Positions 1 through 9,500 of a stretch of DNA of 64,000 bases are shown here, in pieces (the first letter of the stretch is position 1; each line of letters opens with the position of its first letter). Both the position numbers and the translations under genes were made by a program. This stretch comes from Candidatus Gastranaerophilales bacterium (GTDB lineage Bacteria > Cyanobacteriota > Vampirovibrionia > Gastranaerophilales > Gastranaerophilaceae), in assembly GCA_944323035.1 (NCBI GenBank), contig CALUQY010000011.1, forward strand, positions 1-64,000. The letters are read 5' to 3'. The notes beneath the pieces were generated by a model. The model made no database searches and was not told the origin of the DNA. It was given only the letters and a program-made list of their open reading frames with translations.

Positions 1-190
1 GATTTGAAACTGCGGTGATATTATGTTCGCCTGCTCGTCACACTCCCGTGTGCCGACACTGCGAACATCGGCTGACGCATTCAGCGCGAGCGAGCTGAGG
101 CATTCCAAGGTAAAACCGCGCTTTTGCCTGAATGCCGTTAAGCGCGAGTCGAGCAAGAAGCGAGGCGATGCGGAGCAGAACTGCTTTATT
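1..190. repeat. 3' part of a dispersed composite repeat
   Basis: The first bases (GATTTGAAACTGCGGTGATA, continuing into TATTATG and TCGCCTGCTC) match 25675-25720 almost exactly. Both copies run on through a GCGAGCATCGGCTGACGC-like stretch and end in GAACTGCTTTATT. The window therefore begins inside a copy. Short ORFs across it are translations of repeat DNA and are not called as genes. Confidence 0.7.
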
Positions 191-231
191 TGCCGGAAAA
201 AATACGTCCGGCTGCGCCGCGGCGACTTACT

Positions 232-753
232 CTATCTGTCAGACATTAAGGATAGTGCAAGCCCGATTGCTGCGCCTATTCCCATACCCCAGCGGAATTT
301 ATTCCTTTTTATGGAACGGAAGGCTTCTGCACAATTGTTATCCATAAGTGCACAATTCTTCTTGTAATTTTCAAAGTTTGTGCTGAAACTGTCTTTTAAT
401 GTTTTAACTTTATCAGGATCGGTAACCTTTTTCTCTAACGCAGTGCATTTGTTTGAAATTGCTGTAACATCTTCTGCAAGCCCCATATCCGTTAAAATCA
501 TTTTACTTGTCGTGGAAACTTTTTTCTTTTCAACTTCTTCCGCAATAGTTTTCAGGGTATTAATTTGCTCTGTGGCCTCTTCTTTTGTAATGTCAAAAGC
601 TTTTTGGACAAAAACATCTTTTTTAACAGGCAAATAGTAAGCGTTCATACCAATCAGCCCGCCTATCATTGTCATACCGATTGCTTTTTTCGCAGAACTG
701 CGCGGAGATGCCGGATAGTACACTGGATTCATTTGAGCGTCATAACTTGCCAT
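232..753 (-). CDS. Hypothetical protein with two membrane segments
   Basis: The function is not recognised. The 173-residue product has a hydrophobic Gly/Met-rich segment near residues 23-42 and a second near 150-170. The polar, Lys/Glu-rich helical region between them (about 50-145) could form a coiled coil and contains a few cysteines. The predicted form is a helical hairpin anchored at both ends in the membrane. The ATG at 753 follows a GGGGT ribosome-binding site, which supports this start. It is flanked on both sides by copies of the composite repeat and has no operon partner, so context gives no hint of its job. Confidence 0.7.
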   Translation of the reverse strand: MASYDAQMNPVYYPASPRSSAKKAIGMTMIGGLIGMNAYYLPVKKDVFVQKAFDITKEEATEQINTLKTIAEEVEKKKVSTTSKMILTDMGLAEDVTAISNKCTALEKKVTDPDKVKTLKDSFSTNFENYKKNCALMDNNCAEAFRSIKRNKFRWGMGIGAAIGLALSLMSDR

Positions 754-830
754 AAGATTACCCCTTTTTACGTGTTTTAAAACTGCTGAAAAAATTTTTT
801 GCCATTTTAATGAATTTTTGTTAAGCTATA

Positions 831-1015
831 GATGTCCGAGAAAGGCTCGCGCCCGGCTGAGCCGGAGCTATACTTGTATCAATTATTACCGTGAGCGTAT
901 AAACCAAATAAGGGGAGCCGCTCAGTGGCCGAGCCTTTTGAGTGGCGTATTAGACAGCGTAGCCACGCGCGACCCGCGGTTCAGCGGGGCGGAAGTGGCG
1001 GAGTACTGCTTTATT
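831..1015. repeat. Dispersed composite repeat, shorter copy
   Basis: It begins GATGTCCGAGAAAGGCTCGC, as at 25453, and has the inverted pair AAAGGCTCG / CGAGCCTTT enclosing a variable interior. After GAGTGGC it runs to the common end ACTGCTTTATT. It lies directly against the start of the downstream UvrA-like gene, leaving about 10 bases for its translation signal. Confidence 0.7.
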
Positions 1016-1025
1016 ATGAGAACGG

Positions 1026-3527
1026 ATGTGTAAAATGCAAAACGAAAAGAAACCGGATAAAATACTTGTGCGCGGGGCAAGAGTTCACAATTTAAAAAAT
1101 ATAGATGTTGATATCCCGCTTAATAAAATTGTTGGTATTGCGGGCGTTTCGGGATCAGGAAAATCTTCACTTGCGCTGGGCGTTTTGTATGCGGAAGGCT
1201 CAAGGCGGTATCTTGAAGCGCTTTCGACATACACAAGGCGCAGAATGACACAGGCTGCAAAGGCGCAGGTTGACGAGATTTTATATGTACCGGCAGCGCT
1301 TGCGCTTCACCAGCGGCCGGGGGTTCCGGGGATTCGCAGCACCTTTGGAACAGGAACGGAATTATTAAACAGTTTAAGGCTGATGTATTCCCGTCTTGCG
1401 CATCACCGCTGCCCGAACGGGCACTATCTGGAGCCGACGCTGCTTGTTGCAGCAGGAAAAGAGCTTGTTTGTCCGGTTTGCGGTGCACATTTTTATGCCC
1501 CGGGGGCGGAAGAGCTTGCGTTTAACAGTCAGGGAGCCTGTCAGCGCTGCGGCGGGGTCGGAACCGTTAGAACAGTTGATGAATCAACGCTTGTGCCTGA
1601 TGAATCTTTAACAATTGACGAAGGCGCTGTTTTGCCGTGGAATTCTCTTATGTGGTCTTTGATGACGGATGTTTGCCGCGCAATGGGTGTGAGGACTGAT
1701 GTTCCGTTCCGCGAACTTACTAAAGAAGAACGGGATATAGTTTTCCACGGGCCTGCCGAGAAAAAACATATTTTCTATAAGGCAAAGAATTCTAATCAGG
1801 CGGGTGAAATTGATTTTACGTACTTTAACGCGGTTTATACAGTCGAAAATGCGCTGAAGAAAGTTAAAGACGAAACCGGCATGAAGCGGGTTGAAAAATT
1901 TTTGAAAGAGGATGTTTGTCCTGAATGCCACGGTACGCGTTTGTCAGAAGCTGCCCGTGCACCGAAACTGCGCGGGATTTCGCTGGATATTGTATGTCAG
2001 ATGACGCTTTCTGAACTCATAAAATGGGTGGACGGAGTGCCGGCGTCGTTACCGGAAAAAATGCGCCCTATGGCAGAATCTATTTGTGAAGCTTTTCAGG
2101 CAACGGCAAAACGTCTTATGGATTTGGGGCTGGGTTATCTTTCTCTTGACCGTGCGGCATCAACTCTTTCAACAGGCGAAAGACAGCGTATGCAGCTTGC
2201 GCGCTCTGTCAGAAATCGTACAACCGGCGTGCTTTATGTGCTGGATGAACCATCTATAGGCTTGCATCCGGCAAATATTAAAGGCTTAAATGCAGTAATG
2301 CATGATCTTATTTCAGACGGCAACTCTGTTATACTGGTTGATCATGATACTCAGATTTTATCCGAATCCGACTGGATTATTGAAATGGGGCCGGAATCAG
2401 GCGCTGACGGCGGCGAGGTTCTCACAGAAGGCACAATCCCTGAAATCATTAAAAATCCGGCTTCAAAAATAGGGCCGTTTCTGGCTGGAAAGGATAATGC
2501 ACGCATTCGTCCGGAAGGTTCTGAAATTTTTAGCAGCGGCGAAATAACCCTTTCGACTTCATCCATTCATACGGTTAAACCTCTTGAGGTTCGGATTCCT
2601 AAAGGCAAACTTACTGTAATTACGGGCGTTTCCGGCTCCGGCAAGACAACACTGGTTCTGGAAAGTCTTATCCCCGCTTTAGAAAATCATATTGCCGGTA
2701 AAGTTTTGCCTCAACATGTTAAAAGTGTTTGTGCAGAAGAAATTAAACATGTTAAACTCATTGACGCAACGCCAATCGGTATAAATGTACGTTCAACGGT
2801 TGCAACTTATGCAAATGTTCACGATGAATTAAGAAAAGTTTTTGCAAAAACTTCCGCTGCGAAGGAACTTGGGTATAAAGCCGGAGATTTTTCTTATAAT
2901 ACCGGCACCTTGCGCTGTCCGACCTGTGACGGAACCGGAAGCATAAGCCTTGATGTTCAGTTTTTACCGGATGTGGATGTTCCCTGTCCTGATTGCAGAG
3001 GTGCGCGCTATTCCAGAGATGCTGAAAAAATTAAATATATTTCTAAATCAGGTGAGTCTTATTCTTTGCCGGAAATTATGGCAATGGATATAAACCACGC
3101 GCTTGCGGCGTGTAGGGATTTGAATATTGTCCGTCAGCGGCTTCAGGTTCTGAAAGATCTCGGGCTTGGCTATCTGACGCTTGGCGAGGCAACCCCGAGT
3201 TTGTCCGGCGGTGAGGCGCAGCGTTTAAAGCTTGCATCAGAAATGGGGCGCAGACAGGAAGATTCTGTTTTTGTATTTGATGAGCCGACAATAGGGCTTC
3301 ATCCGCTGGATGTACGGTCACTGCTCGGAGTTTTCCAAAAACTTATTGAAAATAATGCCACGGTAATTGTTATTGAACACGATCTGGATGTAATAAGAAA
3401 TGCTGATTACATTATAGATATGGGTCCTGGCGGCGGAGAGGACGGCGGGGAAATTGTTGCGGCCGGAACTCCGGAAGAAATTGCTGCCTGCCCGAAAAGT
3501 GTCACCGGTAAATATTTAAAGAATTAG
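1026..3527 (+). CDS. Short UvrA-like ABC ATPase (lacks UvrB-binding region)
   Basis: A two-cassette ABC ATPase of the UvrA family, 833 residues, against about 940 for canonical UvrA. Walker A motifs are GVSGSGKSS near residue 40 and GVSGSGKTT near 535. Signature motifs are LSTGE (first cassette) and LSGGE (second), each followed by a DEPxIGLHP Walker B. Zinc-finger cysteine pairs are present (CPVC...CQRC; CPTC...CPDC). The stretch that in UvrA holds the UvrB-binding insertion, between the RSTFGTGTE region and CPVC, is very short. It is therefore probably a UvrA2/UvrA3-type paralogue, linked in other bacteria to DNA damage or DNA-binding-drug tolerance, and not the repair UvrA. The start is uncertain: ATG at 1026 or 1035, with no clear ribosome-binding site because the repeat ends at 1015. 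It converges with the next gene and overlaps it by 4 bases. Confidence 0.88.
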   Translation: MCKMQNEKKPDKILVRGARVHNLKNIDVDIPLNKIVGIAGVSGSGKSSLALGVLYAEGSRRYLEALSTYTRRRMTQAAKAQVDEILYVPAALALHQRPGVPGIRSTFGTGTELLNSLRLMYSRLAHHRCPNGHYLEPTLLVAAGKELVCPVCGAHFYAPGAEELAFNSQGACQRCGGVGTVRTVDESTLVPDESLTIDEGAVLPWNSLMWSLMTDVCRAMGVRTDVPFRELTKEERDIVFHGPAEKKHIFYKAKNSNQAGEIDFTYFNAVYTVENALKKVKDETGMKRVEKFLKEDVCPECHGTRLSEAARAPKLRGISLDIVCQMTLSELIKWVDGVPASLPEKMRPMAESICEAFQATAKRLMDLGLGYLSLDRAASTLSTGERQRMQLARSVRNRTTGVLYVLDEPSIGLHPANIKGLNAVMHDLISDGNSVILVDHDTQILSESDWIIEMGPESGADGGEVLTEGTIPEIIKNPASKIGPFLAGKDNARIRPEGSEIFSSGEITLSTSSIHTVKPLEVRIPKGKLTVITGVSGSGKTTLVLESLIPALENHIAGKVLPQHVKSVCAEEIKHVKLIDATPIGINVRSTVATYANVHDELRKVFAKTSAAKELGYKAGDFSYNTGTLRCPTCDGTGSISLDVQFLPDVDVPCPDCRGARYSRDAEKIKYISKSGESYSLPEIMAMDINHALAACRDLNIVRQRLQVLKDLGLGYLTLGEATPSLSGGEAQRLKLASEMGRRQEDSVFVFDEPTIGLHPLDVRSLLGVFQKLIENNATVIVIEHDLDVIRNADYIIDMGPGGGEDGGEIVAAGTPEEIAACPKSVTGKYLKN

Positions 3528-6500
3528 TTTTTAACACCTGCCGGATTCCTGTAGCCGATTAAAATAATCGGAAGCTTATTTTCTTTTGCAAATTTCAAAA
3601 ACGCCTGCGGGCAATCCTCAATTCTTGAAACCCTTGCAATAAGTCCGCGAACCCTCGGTGTCATGGAAACAATTTCACTGTGTTCTAACCCCTGGAACAG
3701 TTCATCGCGTGAGGATTCAAGCGCATCGCGCAGATCTTTTGCTTTAATCCGCAATGCTCCGTCATCAGGAACATTACCGCCTGTTCTGGATGCGTATTCA
3801 ACGCCCACGGTGCCATCCTGTCTGATAACGTATGTTTTTGATGCTACGCACAAATCAAAGATTTCTGCTTTGCGTTCAGGCGTTGTCTTTGGTGAAATAT
3901 ATTCAGCATACAGCTCTTTTGTAAAGCCCTTATCCCCAGAAATTGCATCCGGAGAAGCCTTTTCATTTACATATTCACTGTAAATTTGTGTGCCGTATTT
4001 TTTAGAGTAGAGGTACTTTGCAAGAGTACCGTATTGCTCTTCGCTGATTTCAATATTTTTACGTTTAAGAGCTTTTTGAAACTCTGATTTAACCCATGTA
4101 CGATCGCTGTAGCTTTCAAATAATCTGTGGGTGAAATCGTCCAGGGTTTTACTTGTTCCGGAACCGACATTGCCTGGATTTGCAGTGGAAATATTGGATT
4201 GGTCTACATCTAAGATAAAGCCGAATTTTCTATGACCGTAAGTCCTGTTATTGTTAAAGCTGATAAGAGATGTGGATTGTACAGAATGGTGTGTTGGTGT
4301 CGCAGATAGGATATTAAAGGTATTCATTGGTGTACTTTCCTGAGCGAGTAATTCATTCGGTGTCATGTGGACAGTAAAGCGTGCATTGTCTTTTGTCGTG
4401 CCCGGTGCAAATCCGTATGGAGCCAGATCTGTTATATTTTCATCGGTAAGGTTTAAAACAGGCAATTCTGTTTCTTCACCGCTGATGGATGTTTTTACTA
4501 CAGGGAATTTTGCCCCGCTATTTAGAATTTGTGTATCTAAAATTATATTAGCTTTTTGGCGCAATTCCGTAAGTTTTTTATCAATATATGAAAATTTATC
4601 TGCAGTGAAGGTGTCAAATTCTTCGCGGTTTGCGGTATTGGTTACACGCAGATAAAATTCGTCATTGACGCCAAGCAGATCAGCCTTTGCAAGAATTTTG
4701 GAGATTTCAAAATCTTCCGGATTACGGCAAAGTGCTGCCATTGTTTCCGAGGACATTTCTCCTTTGTTATATGCTGCAAACCAGTGGTGGTTGTTAACAA
4801 GTTCAATAATTCTGTATTTGATAGACTCCGGCATGTTAAATTTTGCAAGTATTCCATTGACATGTTCGGAACTTAAAACCGCATGACCTTCGTCAACAAC
4901 TCCTTCTTTTTTGCCAAAGTCGTGAACAAGAGCAGATAGTTTTAGGATAGTTTTGTCTTTGTCTGATAATTTGTCGTATCCCGGTTCGTTCATCGCGTAT
5001 TGAAGAACTTTTAGAGTGTGAATATCTACGGTATAAGCATGAGTTCCATGTTGAGCTTTGCCGACTATAGTCGTAAATTCCGGCAGCCCTTGAACAAGCG
5101 AATCCAGTAAGGATTTTAATTCCGGCTCTTTCACCATTGCTTCATTCTTAGTTGTAAATTCTTCTATGAAGCCTGCGATTTTATCCGCAGCAGATTTTTC
5201 TGCCGCCGTAAGTTTAATATCGGAATTTTTAGGGATTACAGGAATTCCTTCAAAGCCCTGTTCTGTTTTATAGATATCAAAGTATTTCAGGACATTGCTT
5301 TGCTCTACAGGGGTTAAACCTGCCATTGCTTTTTCTATATCGAAAACAAATTTAGAGCGCGGATATTTAAGAGGGATTCCGTTTGCGAACTCTTCTGTTG
5401 TAAAATCAGTATTTTTAAGCAGGTATTCAGCACGCGGATTGTTATTGGCGATAATACCTTTCAGAAAAGCCTGTTGTTTAGCAGGGGAAGTTTGTATGAA
5501 TTTCTTTTCAAGACTTAACGCTTTAACTACTTTCATAATGGCATTGTTAATATTATATCCTGCTTTCTCAAGTGCATCAATATCTTCTCTTTTAAAACTG
5601 TCAACGATATCGAGCATTTTCATCTTATCAGAAAAACTCATACCTGCAAGCGCATTTGAATTATCATCCGATAGTGAAAGAATTTTTTTGATGTTATCAA
5701 ATGAATTGTTTTCCAGCAGTGAACTGATAATTGTTCTGACTTCAGGTGTAAATTTAGTAAATTCAGCCCAATCTTGCGGCTTAATATTAGGATTGCTAAT
5801 GAAATCAGAGTCTGCAATGATTTTTAATTGTTCCGGCGTCATCGGGTCAAAACCCCTGACATTGGCGCTTAAAAGCCCCTGATAAACATCTTCAAAGAAG
5901 GCCTGTTTGTCAAATTTACCGCTTGCAGCGATTTTTTCAAGAATTTCTCCAAAATCCTGCTCAAGAAGTTTTACATCATTTTCATCACCGTAAGAGTGGT
6001 TGCTGCGCGTATCAGTAAAATCGGCAACACGCATTATTAATTCAAATTCTTTATCTCCGACATCTTTCATGGCAAAAATTTTGGTGAATAGCGGTGCAAA
6101 ATCGCTTTCAGAATATCGAAGCAGTATTCCAAGTCCACTGTCAAAAGTTTTCGGATCCATTTTTGCGATGCAGGTTTTAATATTTTTGGCACCATAGATA
6201 TTTGCCAGTTTGAACATCATCGCAGAATTTTCTTCGCCGTGAATATATTTATCAATTTCTTTGAGAAAGCTTTCAACTGTTACTGTCGGCGGCAGCAGAC
6301 CCGGATTAGTTGTTACAAAGTCTTTATATCGGTTGAGTTGTTCATCAAGAAGTTCATTAACCATATATAAGTTTTGTTTAACAGAGCCCGGATTGTTATG
6401 GATTAGTTCCGGTGAACTCTTAATAATCCCGAGTAATTGGGGATCGTTGTTAAGAAGTGCTAGTGCTACTTCTTTATTGCTAAACACATTAAGGTTAATT

Positions 6501-9500
6501 GTGCCGGTTTGTTCAAATTCTGCAAGAGCGTCACGAAGATATTCATTTTCGTTAAGTTTTTTGAGTAAATCCAGATATTCTTTTTCCGTAAATTCACCGT
6601 TATTGTTATAGAGTATAACTTTAAATTCATCAGGCATGTTCTCTGCAAGATTTTTGACGGCACCTTCCGGTACTTTGTAATCTGTCAGATTTAATTTTTT
6701 GACATCAGAAGCTCTTTGGCCAAGTATTTTCTCAGCTATTTCATTGTTTTTTGCTAAATCAAAGAGACTCGTTGCCGGAATAATATGGTTACCGTTTTCA
6801 TCATACATTCTGTAAAGCTTTTGGAAGTTTAAGGCCGTTGCAGAATCCATATCTTCATTAGAACGCATCATTTTACTTAAATTTTCCATATCATAGCTGA
6901 AATTATCATTGTGGGTTTTTAATTCGTTAACCATTTCATTAAAAACAATCATTTTGGATTTATCCATTCCCGCCAAAATTTCTGACAGGAATTCCGGGGT
7001 CGCAATAAGATTTGATGAAGTTTTTAGATATTCCAGATTATCAATATTTTTTGAATCAAGCGAGATATAGTTAATCAAGGCTTCAGGAGTTACAAAATCT
7101 TCATTTTTAAGATTATCCATTATATAATTGAACCCTTTTTCATTATAAGGATGGCATACAATATCCCTGATGGTTTCAATATTCATGCTGTAAGTTTCTA
7201 CTGAATCTATTTGTGCAAGGAGTTTGTCATAGACTTCTTTATTGCCGAATATTTTTTCCGAACGGAGTATTTGTATAATCTCGTCATATTTGTCCGGTGC
7301 AAAACCTTTGTCTATGAACTCTGTAAATTTTGCGGTTTGTTCAGGTGTGAGGTCTTTTAAAACTGTGAATAACATTGATGCATCATATAATTTAGCACCT
7401 AGTTGCAAAACGGAATCGTATTTTTCCGGTGGGATGTTTTTAAATATTTCAAAATGGCTATCATTAACAGTTCCAATATGTAGCAGTTGCTGATCGTTTG
7501 GATTTTTAATCGCAGCCAGTTGTGCGCAGAAATTACGCTGTTCTGCATTCATTTGTGAAATATAGCCTTCAATTCTGGAACTATCCCAGTCATGAATCAA
7601 CAGATTTACGCCGTCTTCAATATTATATGATTTTATCCAATTCGTAAGATTAGGATATTTTTTAGCATTATTTATTATATTTGCCGCGTCAGGGAGTTCC
7701 ATGTTATGACCGTATTGCGAATATGAAATTCCTTTATTGGAATCAAGTATAAATGATACTAATTCAGCATCCTCCTGCGTTTTAATTTCTGCCATGAAGT
7801 TTTGCAAATCTTTGATTGGAATGTAGTTGTCTTGTGCGGGAACCGATGTGAAGCCAAATGTGATATCATTTTTGCCGTTAAATTTTTCTAATATTTTAGT
7901 AAATACACTAAAATTAATATCATTGAGGCCTTTCAGCAGAATTGTAACATCCCAGCTATAAATTTTATTGTTGCTATAAGTTTCTGATAACATTTTTAAT
8001 GCTTCAATATCAATCTGACGCGGAACTGTTTTCTGGTTTTCTAATATATCGTAAATATTATAATTATTATCAGCAAAAATATTCTTTAAACCCTGTGCAA
8101 ATTCAAAAATTTTGCCGGAATCATCAATGGCTTCCGGGTTAAGGCTTTGTATCGAACGGCTGAATTCGGAGTAATTATTAACTGTTTCGGCAAAATTTAG
8201 CAAACCAAGGAATCTTGCTGAAGACAGGCCCTCCTTTTCTCCAGATAGCATAGACAATTCTTTATATTTATTTAAATCTTTGCGTGAAATTCGTCCTGCT
8301 GCAATGTTTTCACTGTATTTATCTATTATATTTTTCAGTTCATTAACTCCGTCGTTTAAATCTTTTACGATAGATAATGCATCGTATGCAATATCAGGAT
8401 TGTCTATAGTAGAAATAAAGCTTAGAGCTTGTTCAATAGCTTTGTCCGCATTTTCTCCGCTGCGGTGTGCAAGAGAATACATGGCATCAAAAGTCATATT
8501 TGTATTCTCCTGTAAAATAGGTGTTTTTGTACAATACTCTTGAATTTTGGTTTTTAATTCCTGATATCGGGCAATGTCCACAATTCCGTCTGCGTTCCGG
8601 AAGCTTTTTACAGCGTTTATTATAAAATCTGTTCCGCGCCCGCCAAAATCATATCTTTGTTTTGGAGCCAGATCCGTAAGAATTTTAATTGCACCTTCAT
8701 CCAGAGTTCCGTCTGCTTTCGTACAAGCTTCACGGATAACTTCTGCATCAAGCGTGCCGTTCTCTTTAAAAACGTTGTCAAAAATTTCTTCAAGCTCAAT
8801 TTGTTTTTGATCTAATTTAGATGTATCTATTGTCTTACCGTTCAGAACCTGTAGTTGTTCCAACGTTTTACGTCTTAAATTAGATATTTCATACTTATCC
8901 GCGTCCGGATTATTACGCATAAATTCGATAATCTCTTTTAACTTTTCAGGACTTTGATTGCAAAGACTCAATAGTGAATCCGGATAGTTAAAGATTAATT
9001 CTCCGTCTTTTTTCATTTGTGCAAGTTCAAGAAGTATTTCAAGCTTTTCCCGTTCAACGGCAGCAAGCTCGTTAAAATTAAATTTGTAAACAGCATATTC
9101 TTTTTTATTTAAGCCCTGTGCTTTTAATTTTGCAAATTCGAACATTAAATCAACCTTATCATCCGGACATTTTGCAAATCTTAGGACATCACTGCAATTA
9201 TAAAGAGCTTCATCCCCGGTACCTTTAAGCTGTGTCAGACCCAAAAGTCTTTCTAATTTTTCTGCCGGATAATCCGCCAATTCTTCAATGGAACCGTTGG
9301 CTGAAAATTCATATTTGCCTTTAGTGTTGCGGATTTGTGCAAATTTTTCAATCAGGCGGATTTGTTCTGTGCTGCAATTGAATAGTGTGTTAAGGGTTTC
9401 ATAGTTATAAATGTTTTCGCCGCTGTCAGAACCTATTGTATAAATATCCCGTAGTGCTGCAATTTTATCCGGCTCAAATTGGGCAATGCTTAGCAGGTTT

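Noticed and set aside
23-367. ORFs on the plus strand at the left edge
   Set aside because: They translate the composite repeat, which also occurs at 25453-25791, and the antisense of the 173-residue gene; no ribosome-binding site.
5295-5882. 195-codon plus-strand ORF and several similar ones inside the giant gene
   Set aside because: Antisense shadows of the 2,922-residue frame, without start signals or recognisable domains.
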